This document shows, one piece after another, positions 25,631-35,072 of a stretch of DNA of 64,000 bases. The notes under the pieces were generated by a model. The model was given only the letters and a program-made list of their open reading frames with translations, was not told where the DNA came from and did not search any database. Position 1 is the stretch's first letter. Each line of letters begins with the position of its first letter. Source of the DNA: Actinomadura xylanilytica (GTDB lineage Bacteria; Actinomycetota; Actinomycetes; Streptosporangiales; Streptosporangiaceae). Both the position numbers and the translations under genes were made by a program. The stretch spans positions 742,690 through 806,689 of the forward strand of contig NZ_JASNWE010000001.1 of the NCBI RefSeq assembly GCF_030283145.1, in the 5' to 3' direction.

Positions 25631-26992
25631 TCAGAGGACGGCGAGCAGGCGCTTGCGCTCGAACTCGGTGACCTGGCGGCGGTACTCCTCCCACTCCTGG
25701 CGCTTGTTGCGCAGGAAGAAGTCGTAGACGTGCTCGCCGAGCACGTCGGCCATCAGCTCGCTGCGCTCCATGTAGTGGATCGCCTCGTCGAGGCTCTGCG
25801 GCAGCGGCTCGATGCCGAGTGCGCGCCGCTCGGCCGAGGTCAGCGCCCAGACGTCGTCCTCGGCGCCCTGCGGCAGCTCGTACCCCTCCTCGATCCCCTT
25901 CAGGCCCGCGCCGAGGATGGCTGCGAAGGCCAGGTAGGGGTTGGCGGCAGTGTCGAGCGAGCGGAACTCGATGCGGGTCGCGTGCCCCTTGTGCGGCTTG
26001 TACATCGGGACGCGGACCAGCGCGGACCGGTTGTTGTGCCCCCAGCAGATGTAGGAGGGGGCCTCGCCGCCGGCGCCGGCGGCGGAGCCGACGCCGCCCC
26101 ACAGCCGCTTGTAGGAGTTGACGAACTGGTTGCAGACCGCGGTGATCTCGGCGGAGTGCCGCAGCACGCCCGCGATGAACGCGCGGCCGACCTTGGAGAG
26201 CTGGAACTCCGAGCCGGGCTCGTAGAAGGCGTTGCGGTCGCCCTCGAACAGCGACATGTGGGTGTGCATGCCCGAGCCGGGGTGCTCGGTGAACGGCTTG
26301 GGCATGAACGAGGCGAACACCCCCTGTTCGAGCGCGACCTCCTTCATCACCAGCCGGAACGTCATGATGTTGTCGGCGGTGGTGAGCGCGTCGGCGTAGC
26401 GCAGGTCGATCTCCTGCTGGCCGGGGGCGCCCTCGTGGTGGCTGAACTCCACCGAGATGCCCATCGACTCCAGCATCATGATCGCGTTGCGCCGGAAGTC
26501 GTGCGCGGCGCTGTGCGGGGTGTGGTCGAAGTAGCCGCCGGCGTCGGCCGGCACCGGCTCGCGGCCGTCCTCCGGCTTGTCGTTGAACAGGAAGAACTCG
26601 ATCTCGGGATGGGTGTAGAAGGTGAATCCGAGATCGGCGGCGCGGGCCAGCGACCGCTTGAGCACGTACCGGGGGTCGGCGAAGCTGGGCGTGCCGTCGG
26701 GCATCAGGATGTCGCAGAACATCCGGGCGACGCCCGGGGCCTCGCTGCGCCAGGGCAGCACCTGGAAGGTGGCCGGGTCGGGTTTGGCGATCATGTCGGC
26801 CTCGTACACGCGGGCGAAGCCCTCGATCGCGGAGCCGTCGAAGCCGATGCCCTCACCGAAGGCGCCTTCGAGCTCGGCGGGCGCGACCGCCACGGACTTC
26901 AGGAACCCGAGCACGTCGGTGAACCACAGCCGGATGAAGCGGATGTCGCGCTCCTCCAGCGTGCGGAGCACGAACTCCTGCTGACGGTCCAA
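25631..26992 (-). CDS. glnA2: GlnA2-type glutamine synthetase-like ligase
   Basis: A GS-fold ligase of about 453 residues. It keeps the ATP, glutamate and metal segments (GFDGSAIEGFARVYEADM, HPEIEFFLF, HHEGAPGQQEIDLRYAD, FMPKPFTEHPGSGMHTH, RIEFRSLDTAANPYLAF) but the adenylylation loop is DVWALTSAERRALG, so there is no tyrosine for GlnE to modify. In Streptomyces the homologous GlnA2 was reported as a gamma-glutamylpolyamine synthetase, so the substrate here may be a polyamine rather than ammonia. The TTG at 26992 has AGGGAG six bases upstream and matches the usual start; the ATG at 27007 lacks a ribosome site. It follows an amino-acid importer on the same strand. Confidence 0.9.
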   Translation of the reverse strand: MDRQQEFVLRTLEERDIRFIRLWFTDVLGFLKSVAVAPAELEGAFGEGIGFDGSAIEGFARVYEADMIAKPDPATFQVLPWRSEAPGVARMFCDILMPDGTPSFADPRYVLKRSLARAADLGFTFYTHPEIEFFLFNDKPEDGREPVPADAGGYFDHTPHSAAHDFRRNAIMMLESMGISVEFSHHEGAPGQQEIDLRYADALTTADNIMTFRLVMKEVALEQGVFASFMPKPFTEHPGSGMHTHMSLFEGDRNAFYEPGSEFQLSKVGRAFIAGVLRHSAEITAVCNQFVNSYKRLWGGVGSAAGAGGEAPSYICWGHNNRSALVRVPMYKPHKGHATRIEFRSLDTAANPYLAFAAILGAGLKGIEEGYELPQGAEDDVWALTSAERRALGIEPLPQSLDEAIHYMERSELMADVLGEHVYDFFLRNKRQEWEEYRRQVTEFERKRLLAVL

Positions 26993-27109
26993 AGCCTTCT
27001 CCCTCATGGTGCGGTGCCGATACCTCGACGGGTGCCCGTGGCGGGCCCCGTCAAACGGTGTTTCCGCAGGTACCGGCTGGCCTGGCTGTTCGAAGTATGC
27101 CTCGTCGCT

Positions 27110-27125
27110 GTTACCGCGACGTTAC
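27110..27125 (-). promoter_or_regulatory. Possible weak GlnR half-site pair upstream of glnA2
   Basis: On the minus strand GTAAC is followed six bases later by GTAAC, about 120 bp before the glnA2 start. The first matches the gTnAc half-site of a GlnR box and the second differs from GaAAc at one position. The spacing is right but the second b-type pair is missing, so this is only a candidate. Confidence 0.3.
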
Positions 27126-27253
27126 GGTTCGGGGTACGCCTCCCGGCGGACCCCGCCGCACCCCCACGGACCAGGGCGAAACACACATACCAGCACCTCA
27201 ACTGTGCCATACGGGCCCCGTCCCGGCACAGTCGCGACCCCTTCGGTGACGCC

Positions 27254-28042
27254 TTACCCGGGAACGTCCCCCGCGGGCCCGTGAGCCGGGGCCGCGGCGG
27301 GGTCGAGCACCCGGGACAGGAACGAGCGGGTGCGCTCGTGCCGGGGGTCGCTGACGACCCGGGCCGCCGGGCCCTCCTCGACCACCACGCCGCCGTCCAT
27401 GAACACCACCCGGTCGGCGACCTCGCGGGCGAAGCTCATCTCGTGCGTGACCACCAGCATGGTCATGCCCTCCTCGGCCAGGCCGCGCATGACCCCGAGC
27501 ACGTCGCCGACCAGCTCCGGGTCCAGGGCCGAGGTCGGCTCGTCGAAGAGCATCACCTCGGGCCCCATCGCCAGCGCGCGGGCGATCGCCACCCGCTGCT
27601 GCTGGCCGCCCGACAGCTTGCCCGGATAGGCGTCGATCTTGTCGGCCAGGCCCACCCGCTCCAGGTTCGCGCGGCCGATCCGCTCGGCCTCGTCCCGGGC
27701 CCGCTTGAGCACCTTGCGCTGCGCGATGGTCACGTTGCCGAGCGCGGTCAGGTGCGGGAACAGGTTGAACGACTGGAAGACCATGCCGATCCGGCGGCGC
27801 ACCGCGTCGAGGTCGACCTCCGGATCGGTGATCTCGGCGCCCGCGACGCGCACCGTCCCGGCGCTCGGCAGCTCCAGCAGGTTGACGCAGCGCAGCAGCG
27901 TCGACTTCCCCGACCCGGACGGGCCGATGACGCACACCACCTCGCCCGGGTCGACGTGGAAGTCGATGCCGCGCAGCACCTCGTTCGTCCCGAACGACTT
28001 GTACAGGTCGCGGATCTCGATGGCGCTCGCGCCGTCCTTCAT
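27254..28042 (-). CDS. Polar amino-acid ABC transporter ATP-binding protein
   Basis: A 262-residue GlnQ-type ATPase that powers the importer. Walker A is GPSGSGKST, the Q-loop is [12 protein letters not shown], the signature is LSGGQQQR, Walker B is [12 protein letters not shown] and the switch histidine is in VTHEMSF. The ATG at 28042 overlaps the stop of the permease gene by four bases (ATGA), showing translational coupling. The C-terminal 20 residues are a Pro/Ala-rich tail. It is the third gene of the operon binding protein - permease - ATPase, with glnA2 about 260 bp downstream on the same strand. Confidence 0.93.
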   Translation of the reverse strand: MKDGASAIEIRDLYKSFGTNEVLRGIDFHVDPGEVVCVIGPSGSGKSTLLRCVNLLELPSAGTVRVAGAEITDPEVDLDAVRRRIGMVFQSFNLFPHLTALGNVTIAQRKVLKRARDEAERIGRANLERVGLADKIDAYPGKLSGGQQQRVAIARALAMGPEVMLFDEPTSALDPELVGDVLGVMRGLAEEGMTMLVVTHEMSFAREVADRVVFMDGGVVVEEGPAARVVSDPRHERTRSFLSRVLDPAAAPAHGPAGDVPG

Positions 28043-28869
28043 CGCTGCCCCCTCCGCTGCCGTGCCTCCAGCCACCGGGCCAGCAGGCTCAGCGGGATGG
28101 TGATGATCAGATAGCACAGGCCGGCCACCACGATCGGCGTGGTGTTGCCGAGCTGGCCGGCCAGGTCCCGGCCGAACTTGGTCAGGTCGCGCTGCTCCAG
28201 CGAGATGCCGAGGAACAGCACCAGTGAGGAGTCCTTGCACAGCAGCACCAGCTCGTTGGTGAGCGGCGGGATGATGATCCGGAACGCCTGCGGGATGATG
28301 ATCGAGACCATCGCCCGGCCGTGCGGCATGCCGAGCGAGCGGGCCGCCTCGAGCTGCCCCTTCGGCACCGCCTCGATGCCCGCCCGGATCGTCTCGGCCA
28401 TATAGGCCGCCGCGGCCAGCCCGAGCGCCAGCCCGGCCTGCCCGGCCGCGCCGCCGGGGATGTTGGTGCCGGGGAAGGCCAGCGGCACCCCGACGCCGAC
28501 GAAGATGAAGATCAGCAGCAGCGGCAGGCCGCGGAACATCTCGATGTAGGCGGTGGCGAACCAGCGGTACGGCAGCACCGAGGACAGCCGCATCAGCGCG
28601 ATGACCAGCCCGAGCACCAGCCCGATGCCGAACCCGAGGCCGGTGTAGGCCGCGGTGTTGCGCAGCCCGATCGTGAGGATCTCGGGGAACAGGTCCCTGG
28701 CCTTGCCGAAGTTGGCGAAGTTCTCCTGGAGCTGCGACCAGTTGGCCAGCAGCGCGACCGCCAGCACGACGGCCCCGAGCAGCCCGTACTGGCCACCGAG
28801 CGCGAACTGGCGGCGGCGCCGGCGGGACATCCCGGCCGGCGCCGCCGCCTTGACGGGCTCAGCCGTCAC
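28039..28869 (-). CDS. Polar amino-acid ABC transporter permease
   Basis: A 276-residue HisM/GlnP-type inner-membrane permease. About five membrane segments follow a basic N-terminus (MSRRRRRQF near residue 14). The family's coupling region is seen as [22 protein letters not shown], which contacts the ATPase. The GTG at 28869 overlaps the TGA of the binding-protein gene by four bases. A single permease in the operon suggests it works as a homodimer. Substrate is probably glutamate, glutamine or another polar amino acid, judged from the binding protein and the nearby glutamine synthetase gene. Confidence 0.91.
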   Translation of the reverse strand: MTAEPVKAAAPAGMSRRRRRQFALGGQYGLLGAVVLAVALLANWSQLQENFANFGKARDLFPEILTIGLRNTAAYTGLGFGIGLVLGLVIALMRLSSVLPYRWFATAYIEMFRGLPLLLIFIFVGVGVPLAFPGTNIPGGAAGQAGLALGLAAAAYMAETIRAGIEAVPKGQLEAARSLGMPHGRAMVSIIIPQAFRIIIPPLTNELVLLCKDSSLVLFLGISLEQRDLTKFGRDLAGQLGNTTPIVVAGLCYLIITIPLSLLARWLEARQRRGQR

Positions 28870-29684
28870 GACGCGCCGCCGGTCCTGGGCATCGGGCCGA
28901 CCCACTTCTCGTACAGCTTCTTGTAGGTGCCGTCGGCCTTGGTCTCGGCGATGACCTGATTGGTGAGCTCGATCAGCTTGGGGTTGTAGCCCTTGCGGGT
29001 CCAGAACCCGTACTGCTCGCCGGTGTTGAGGTTGGCGACGATCTCGTACTTGGCGTTGGCCGGGTCCTTCAGCCAGTTCTGGACGACCGGGTAGTCCTGC
29101 ACGATGACGTCGACCTGACCGGTGCGCAGCCCGTCCAGCTCGGCCAGGGAGTTGTCGAACGAGCGCGGGTCGAGCTTCTTCCCCTTGACGTAGTCCTCGC
29201 CGGTGGTGCCCGCCTGCGAGCCCAGCTTGGCCTTCTTGGCGGTGACGTCGTCCAGCGAGGCGAGCCCCGAACCCTTCTTGGCCAGCAGCGTCTGGGCGGC
29301 GTCGAAGTACGGCTTGGTCACGTCCATCGTCTGCACGCGCTCGGGCTTGATCGTCATGCCGCCCATGACGATGTCGCACTTGTTGGCGTTCAGGGCCGAA
29401 CCGGTCTTCATCGTCTCGAACTGGGTGTCGACCACCTTCTGGGTGACGCCGAGCTTCTTGGCGACGAGGTCGACCAGGTCCACGTCGAAGCCCACCACCT
29501 TCCCGCCCTTCTCCTCCTGGAAGGGCGGATAGGGCAGGTGGGTGCACGAGGTGAGCGCGCCCGCCTTGAGGAGCTTCACGCCCTGCACGGTGGCGCCGTC
29601 GCTGCCGCCGCAAGCCGCCGCGGCAAGGGCCAGCACGGCGAGGCCGGCGACGAGTGCCGGACGCCGGGGGGTTCGTCTGGGCAC
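28866..29684 (-). CDS. Amino-acid ABC transporter substrate-binding lipoprotein
   Basis: A 272-residue family 3 solute-binding protein. Its signal peptide ends in the lipobox ALAAAAC at about residue 25, anchoring it to the outer face of the membrane. The ligand-site signature is visible in PYPPFQEEKGGKVVGFDVDLVDLVAKKLG and GGMTIKPERVQTMDVTKPY. The ATG at 29684 has CAGGAGGAAAG directly upstream. It is the first gene of the importer operon. Upstream, a minus-strand GAAAC-n6-GAAAC (29776-29791) has the spacing of GlnR half-sites but an imperfect first half, so nitrogen control is possible but weakly supported. Confidence 0.92.
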   Translation of the reverse strand: MPRRTPRRPALVAGLAVLALAAAACGGSDGATVQGVKLLKAGALTSCTHLPYPPFQEEKGGKVVGFDVDLVDLVAKKLGVTQKVVDTQFETMKTGSALNANKCDIVMGGMTIKPERVQTMDVTKPYFDAAQTLLAKKGSGLASLDDVTAKKAKLGSQAGTTGEDYVKGKKLDPRSFDNSLAELDGLRTGQVDVIVQDYPVVQNWLKDPANAKYEIVANLNTGEQYGFWTRKGYNPKLIELTNQVIAETKADGTYKKLYEKWVGPMPRTGGAS

Positions 29685-29852
29685 GCTTTCCTCCTGTTGA
29701 TCTCGATGATCACCGAACTATGCCACGCCGGATGCCCGCTGTGGCAGGCCGATACGTTCGCTTGTCCTCTTCCCTGTTTCCGTCCCGTTTCCCGAAACTT
29801 GACGTGGCGGTCACCGGCCCGGATCACAAGTGATCATTAGCGTGGACGGACC

Positions 29853-30896
29853 GTGGACGTCTCTCTGCTGCACGCACTGACCGACCGGGTGGCCGCCCTG
29901 GCCGCCCCTTCGGCGATGCGCCCGGACGCCTGGCCGCTCGGCGAGCGGGTGGACGCCTGGGCGCGCGGGCGCGGCCTGGTCCTCGGCGAGCCCGACACCA
30001 CCCCGCTCGGCCGGGCCCGGTGCGAGCGGCTGGCCGCGCGCGCCTTCCCGACCGCCGACCTGGACCGGGTGGACCTGTTCGCCCGCTGGCTGACCTGGAC
30101 CTTCGCGCTGGACGACACCGTCGACCACGCGCCGTTCGCGGGCAGCGCCACCGCCGTGCACGGCCTGTACGACGACCTGCTGCGCGGCGTCCGGTGCGGC
30201 CACGCCCGGCCGGGCGCGCGGCCCCTGGAGTCGACGCTGGTCGAGCTGTGGCAGGCCACCTCCGCCGGGACGAGCCGCGACTGGCGCCGCCGCTTCCTCG
30301 CGCATATGGAGGAGAACCGGGACGGCTGCGCCGAGGAGGCCGTCAACCGCCGGGTCGGGCGCGTCCCGTCGCTGAAGGCGTACGCGGCGCTGCGCAGGCG
30401 GGCGTGCGGCCCGTTCATGTACGACCTGATCGAACCGGTCCTCGGCGTGGAGGTGCCGGTGCGGCTGCTGGCCACGCCCGACTGGCGGACCGTCACCGAG
30501 GGCACCGCCGACATCGTCGCCTGGACCAACGACCTCGTCTCCCACGTGTGCGAGGCGGCCCGCGACGACGCGCACAACATGCCGAGCGTCCTCGCCGCCG
30601 CCTACGGCATCGACCCCGGCAAGGCCGGCGAGTGGGTCGTGGAGCGGATCGCGATCCGGATCGGCGACGTGGCGGCCGCGGCGCGGACGCTGCCCGGGAT
30701 GCTCGACCTGCTGCGGCCGACCGACGAGCAGCGCGACGCCGCCGTCCAGGTCGTCCGGGTGCTGCTGGACACGCCCCGCGCCCACGTGGAGTGGCTCATC
30801 GAGTCGGGCCGGTACGGTCCGGAGGCGGGCCTGTCCTCCCCCGCACCCGGCCGCCGCCCTGCCGCCCGCCTCGACGGCCTCGCCTCCCTGCGCTGA
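29853..30896 (+). CDS. Type I terpene synthase (class I cyclase)
   Basis: A 347-residue bacterial terpene cyclase, which ionises a prenyl diphosphate (farnesyl or geranyl) and cyclises it. The aspartate-rich motif is DDTVDH (about residues 87-92), the NSE triad is NDLVSHVCE (about residues 225-233), and the C-terminal RY pair is in SGRYGPE (about residue 323). The N-terminal half lacks recognisable domain beyond the alpha fold. The GTG at 29853 is the annotated start. No prenyltransferase, P450 or methyltransferase lies beside it, so the product and any tailoring are unknown. It converges with the ArsR-type gene at 30910 with a 13-bp gap. Confidence 0.88.
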   Translation: MDVSLLHALTDRVAALAAPSAMRPDAWPLGERVDAWARGRGLVLGEPDTTPLGRARCERLAARAFPTADLDRVDLFARWLTWTFALDDTVDHAPFAGSATAVHGLYDDLLRGVRCGHARPGARPLESTLVELWQATSAGTSRDWRRRFLAHMEENRDGCAEEAVNRRVGRVPSLKAYAALRRRACGPFMYDLIEPVLGVEVPVRLLATPDWRTVTEGTADIVAWTNDLVSHVCEAARDDAHNMPSVLAAAYGIDPGKAGEWVVERIAIRIGDVAAAARTLPGMLDLLRPTDEQRDAAVQVVRVLLDTPRAHVEWLIESGRYGPEAGLSSPAPGRRPAARLDGLASLR

Positions 30897-30909
30897 CGCC
30901 GCGGGCCGT

Positions 30910-31884
30910 TCAGTCGGACGGGGCCGCCACCAGGGCGTCGCCCGCCTTCGTGCGCATGTAGAGGACGCGGCGTCCGAGGCGGTGCCCGGTGACGAGTCCG
31001 CAGGCGCGCAGCACGCCGAGGTGCTGGCTGACCGCGCCGGGCGTCACCCCCATCCGGCGGGCCAGCTCGGTGGTCGCGGCCGGGGTGCCGAGGGCGGTGA
31101 GCAGCCCGGCGCGGCGGCGCCCGATCAGCCCGGCGAGCGCGTCCGGCGGCGCGGCGGGGCTGGTCTCCCACAGCGTCGCCACGCCGAGCGGCGGGTAGCT
31201 GAGCATCGGCTGGTAGGGCGGCACCATCACCGACACGTCCGGCCACACGAACACGCTGGGGACCAGTAGCAGGCCGCGCCCGCCGAGCTCTCCGTGGAAC
31301 GCCCAGCGCCGGTCGATCGCCAGCGTGCCGGTGCGCCAGGACACCGCGTCGTGCAGGTCGCCGAACACGCCCTCGGCGCCCTGCGCCGCGAGCGCCCGGG
31401 TGCGGCGCAGCACATCGCCCTCCAGCAGGTCGCGGATCCGCGGCCAGTGCGGCTCGACGGCGGCGGTCCAGTAGCGTTCGAGCAGGTCCGAGACGTGCCG
31501 CAGGGTGTGTTCGGCGTCGGCCGCCATCGCCAGCCGGCGCGGTCCGGTCCGGTTCCCCCGCTCCGTCCAGCGCAGCTCCTCGGCGACCACCTCGGGCCGG
31601 GTGGCCCGGACGATGTCCAGCTCGGCGGCGAAGTCGGGCAGCGGAGAGGCCGGGGGCGGCGTCAGGAAGTCGGGGATGTACCCCCACGGCCGCACCAGCT
31701 CGGTGAGCGGTTCCAGGTCGAGGCCGCGCAGCCGCGGCCGGACGGCGCGCACCCACGGCAGGTGCAGCGCGTGCCCGGACGGGTCGGCGAGCACGCGGAG
31801 GCTGCGCACCAGCTCCCACAGCGGGGAGAAGGCGAACCGGACGCGGGCCACATCGTCCGCCGCGAACACGAACTCGATCACCAC
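30910..31884 (-). CDS. ArsR-type winged-helix regulator with DUF5937 domain
   Basis: A 324-residue protein. The N-terminal 230 residues match DUF5937-type sensory domains (FAADDVARVRFAFSPLWEL start). The C-terminal ArsR winged helix (about residues 245-320) has ATTELARRMGVTPGAVSQHLGVLRACGLV. Unlike classical ArsR metal sensors it lacks clustered cysteines, so the effector is unlikely to be a metal. It is divergent from an MFS transporter gene with an 80-bp gap, a common arrangement for a regulator of an exporter. The specific ligand and target are not shown. Confidence 0.83.
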   Translation of the reverse strand: MVIEFVFAADDVARVRFAFSPLWELVRSLRVLADPSGHALHLPWVRAVRPRLRGLDLEPLTELVRPWGYIPDFLTPPPASPLPDFAAELDIVRATRPEVVAEELRWTERGNRTGPRRLAMAADAEHTLRHVSDLLERYWTAAVEPHWPRIRDLLEGDVLRRTRALAAQGAEGVFGDLHDAVSWRTGTLAIDRRWAFHGELGGRGLLLVPSVFVWPDVSVMVPPYQPMLSYPPLGVATLWETSPAAPPDALAGLIGRRRAGLLTALGTPAATTELARRMGVTPGAVSQHLGVLRACGLVTGHRLGRRVLYMRTKAGDALVAAPSD

Positions 31885-31963
31885 CGCACCCCGTCTGACC
31901 TCGATCTTTCAGCCCAGCCTAAATGATTGTCGCGGCACCGGGTCGGCGGGTGAGGATCGGTGC

Positions 31964-33205
31964 GTGAGCACACTGGACGACCCGGCCGTCATCCCCCCAC
32001 GGGGCCGCCTCTCCGCCTTCATGGCCCCCCGCGTCGGCGGGCTCCCGCGCCCGTTCTGGGTGCTGTGGGCGGGCACCCTGCTGAACCGGCTCGGCACGAT
32101 GGTCGAGCCCTTCCTCGGCCTCTACCTGACCGGCGCGCGGGGCCTGTCGCTGGCCCAGGCCGGCATCGTGATGGCCGTCATGGGCGCGGGCTCGCTCGTC
32201 GGCCAGCTCGTCGGCGGCGTCCTCGCCGACCGGATCGGCCGCCGCGCCACGCTCACCTTCGCCACCGTCGCCACCGGCGCCGCGATGCTCGCGGTCGGGT
32301 ACGCGCAGGGCATCGTGGCGATCACCGCGGCGGCGCTGCTGCTCGGCCTGGTGCTGGACATGTACCGGCCCGCCTCGCAGGCGCTGGTCGCCGACCTGGT
32401 CTCCCCCGCCGAGCGGCCGCGCGCGTTCGGCCTGCTGTTCTGGGGGATCAACCTCGGCTGGGCGGTCGCGATGGTGCTCGGCGGCACGCTGGCCGAGCAG
32501 GGGTTCATGTGGCTGTTCTGGATCGACGCGGTCACCTGCGCGGCCTTCGGGGTGCTGGTCTGGCGGGCGATCCCCGAGACCCGCCCGGCCCGCGACCCGG
32601 GGGCCGGGCGCGAGCGGGGCGGGTTCACCGACGTGCTGCGCGACCGGGTCATGGTCGCCTACGTGCTGCTCACCCTCGTCTACACGTTCGTGCTGATGCA
32701 GGGCATGACCACGATGCCGCTCGCGATGAAGGAGAACGGCCTCGGCCCGCAGGCGTACGGGCTGGCCTTCGCGGCCAACGGGGTGCTGATCGTCACGGTG
32801 CAGCCGCTGGTGAGCGCCTGGCTGAGCCGGCTGGACCACAGCCGGGTGATGTCCACCGGATTCGTCCTGGTCGCGCTCGGGTACGGGCTCACCGCGCCGG
32901 CCACCGCGCTGTGGGCCTACACCGCCGCGATCGTGGTCTGGACGCTCGGCGAGATCATCGCCGCGGCGGTGATCCAGGCGGTCGTGGCCGACCTGGCCCC
33001 CCTCCACCTGCGCGGGCGCTACAGCGGCATGTACGGGATCGCGTGGTCGGGCGGCTTCCTGCTGGCACCGCTCGGCGGCACCCAGCTCCTCCGCCTCGGC
33101 GCGCCCGTGCTCTGGCTGAGCTGCGCGGCGCTGGGGCTGGCCGCGGCGGCGGGGCAGATGGCGCTCGGGCCCGCGATCCGGCGCCGCCGGGCCCTCGCCA
33201 CCTGA
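31964..33205 (+). CDS. MFS transporter
   Basis: A 413-residue 12-segment major facilitator protein, probably a drug or metabolite exporter by proton antiport. The loop-2 motif is GGVLADRIGRRATL (about residues 85-98), and the MFS signature MYRPASQALVADLVSPAERPRAFG is clear. The GTG at 31964 is chosen; the much longer frame upstream is the shadow of the regulator gene. It is divergent from the DUF5937/ArsR regulator, which likely controls it. nadE starts 53 bp downstream, and a palindrome lies between them. Confidence 0.88.
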   Translation: MSTLDDPAVIPPRGRLSAFMAPRVGGLPRPFWVLWAGTLLNRLGTMVEPFLGLYLTGARGLSLAQAGIVMAVMGAGSLVGQLVGGVLADRIGRRATLTFATVATGAAMLAVGYAQGIVAITAAALLLGLVLDMYRPASQALVADLVSPAERPRAFGLLFWGINLGWAVAMVLGGTLAEQGFMWLFWIDAVTCAAFGVLVWRAIPETRPARDPGAGRERGGFTDVLRDRVMVAYVLLTLVYTFVLMQGMTTMPLAMKENGLGPQAYGLAFAANGVLIVTVQPLVSAWLSRLDHSRVMSTGFVLVALGYGLTAPATALWAYTAAIVVWTLGEIIAAAVIQAVVADLAPLHLRGRYSGMYGIAWSGGFLLAPLGGTQLLRLGAPVLWLSCAALGLAAAAGQMALGPAIRRRRALAT

Positions 33206-33212
33206 CCCTTCT

Positions 33213-33231
33213 TTTCGTCAGAGTGACGAAA
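33213..33231. promoter_or_regulatory. Perfect 8-bp palindrome between MFS gene and nadE
   Basis: TTTCGTCA at 33213-33220 and its exact complement TGACGAAA at 33224-33231 flank a GAG centre. It lies 28 bp before the nadE start codon and just after the MFS stop. It could be a small terminator or, because the symmetry is compact and the position is in the nadE promoter, a repressor operator. The sequence alone does not decide. Confidence 0.5.
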
Positions 33232-33258
33232 CAAGGCCCGGGGAACTAAGCTGACCTC

Positions 33259-35061
33259 GTGGCACAGCTCCGGATCGCGCTCGCACAGGTGAACCCGACC
33301 GTCGGCGACCTCGACGGCAACGCCGACCTCATCGTGGAATGGACCAGGCGGGCCGCGGGCGCCGGCGCGCACCTGGTCGCCTTCCCCGAGATGATGCTCA
33401 CCGGGTATCCGGTGGAGGACCTCGCGCTGCGGACCTCGTTCGTCCAGGCGTCGCTGCGGGCGCTGGAGCGCACCGCGCGGCGGCTCGCGGACGAGGGCCT
33501 CGGCGGCCTGCCGGTGGTGACCGGGCATCTCGACCGGCGCGCGGTCAGCCTGGTCCGCTCGGGCCAGCCCGCCGGGTCGCCCCTCGACGGGGCGGCCTGG
33601 CTGCACGGCGGCGAGGTGCTGGTCCGCTCGGCCAAGCACCACCTGCCCAACTACGGCGTCTTCGACGAGAACCGCATCTTCGTGCGCGGCGACCGGCTCC
33701 CGGTCGTCCGGCTGCACGGCGTCGACGTCGCCACCGTCATCTGCGAGGACCTCTGGCAGGACGGCGGCCCGGTCGCCGCCACCGGCGCGGCCGGCGCGGG
33801 CCTGCTGCTGTCGATCAACGCCTCGCCGTACGAGCGCAACAAGGACGACGTCCGGCTCGACCTGTGCGCCCGGCGCGCCCGCGAGGCCGGCTGCGCCCTC
33901 GCCTACGTCAACCTGGTCGGCGGCCAGGACGAGCTGGTCTTCGACGGCGACTCCCTCGTGGTCGGCGCCGACGGCGACCTGCTGGCCCGCGCTCCGCAGT
34001 TCACCGAGGACCTCCTCGTCGTCGACCTCGCGCTCCCCGCCGCGGACGCGGCGCCCGCCGCCCGCCCCGACCCGGCCCCGGTGGACGCGGGCGACGGCAC
34101 GTCCATCGCCATCGACCGGTACACCCTCTCGGCCGACCCGCTGCCGCCCTACCCGGTGGCGCCGCAGCCGCTCGCCGAGCCGCTGGACGACCTGGCCGAG
34201 GTGTACGGCGCGCTCGTCCTCGGCACCCGCGACTACGTCCGCAAGAACGGCTTCCGCTCGGTCCTGCTCGGCCTGTCCGGCGGCATCGACTCGGCGCTGG
34301 TCGCCACCATCGCCGCCGACGCCATCGGGCCCGGCAACGTGCACGCGGTGCTGCTGCCGAGCCGCTACTCCTCCGAGGGGTCGGTCACCGACGCCGAGGA
34401 ACTGGTCAAGCGGCAGGGCCTCAACTCCCGCCTGGTGCCGATCGGCGCCATGGTCGACGCGTTCGAGTCCGAGCTCGAGCTGACCGGCCTGGCCGCCGAG
34501 AACCTCCAGGCCCGGATCCGCGCCAACGTCTGGATGGGCCTGTCCAACCAGGACGGGCACCTGGTCCTGACCGGCGGCAACAAGAGCGAGCTGGCGACCG
34601 GGTACTCCACCCTCTACGGCGACTCGGCGGGCGGCTTCGGTCCGATCAAGGACCTCACCAAGACCATGGTGTGGGCGCTGGCCCGCTGGCGCGACACCCG
34701 GCGCGGCACCCCGGGCCACCCGTTCCTGCACCCGTTCGAGCACGAGCCGATCCCCGAGGCGATCATCGTCAAGGAGCCCTCGGCCGAGCTGCGGCCCGGC
34801 CAGAAGGACCGCGACTCCCTGCCCGACTACTCCGTCCTGGACCCGCTGCTGGTCGACTACGTCGAGCGCGACCTCGGCCGCGACGCGCTGGTCGCCGCGG
34901 GCCACGACGCCGCGCTGGTCGAACGGGTCATCCGGCTGGTCGACCTGGCCGAGTACAAGCGCCGCCAGTACCCGCCCGGCCCGAAGATCACCCCGAAGAA
35001 CTTCGGCCGCGACCGGCGCCTGCCCATCACCAGCCGCTGGCGCGAGCCCTCCGCCGGCTGA
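33259..35061 (+). CDS. nadE: Glutamine-dependent NAD+ synthetase
   Basis: NadE makes NAD+ from deamido-NAD+ using glutamine nitrogen and ATP. The 600-residue protein has an N-terminal nitrilase-like glutaminase domain with the Glu in FPEMMLTGYPVED, the Lys in AKHHLPNYGVFDE and the Cys in VICEDLW. The C-terminal synthetase domain has the PP-loop LGLSGGIDSALVATIAADAIG (about residues 337-357) and TGNKSELATGYSTLYGD-like motif. The N-terminus matches the usual GTG at 33259. The glutaminase-synthetase fusion is typical of actinobacteria. It follows an MFS gene and converges with a SpoIIE phosphatase gene. Confidence 0.95.
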   Translation: MAQLRIALAQVNPTVGDLDGNADLIVEWTRRAAGAGAHLVAFPEMMLTGYPVEDLALRTSFVQASLRALERTARRLADEGLGGLPVVTGHLDRRAVSLVRSGQPAGSPLDGAAWLHGGEVLVRSAKHHLPNYGVFDENRIFVRGDRLPVVRLHGVDVATVICEDLWQDGGPVAATGAAGAGLLLSINASPYERNKDDVRLDLCARRAREAGCALAYVNLVGGQDELVFDGDSLVVGADGDLLARAPQFTEDLLVVDLALPAADAAPAARPDPAPVDAGDGTSIAIDRYTLSADPLPPYPVAPQPLAEPLDDLAEVYGALVLGTRDYVRKNGFRSVLLGLSGGIDSALVATIAADAIGPGNVHAVLLPSRYSSEGSVTDAEELVKRQGLNSRLVPIGAMVDAFESELELTGLAAENLQARIRANVWMGLSNQDGHLVLTGGNKSELATGYSTLYGDSAGGFGPIKDLTKTMVWALARWRDTRRGTPGHPFLHPFEHEPIPEAIIVKEPSAELRPGQKDRDSLPDYSVLDPLLVDYVERDLGRDALVAAGHDAALVERVIRLVDLAEYKRRQYPPGPKITPKNFGRDRRLPITSRWREPSAG

Positions 35062-35072
35062 CGCCCGCCACG

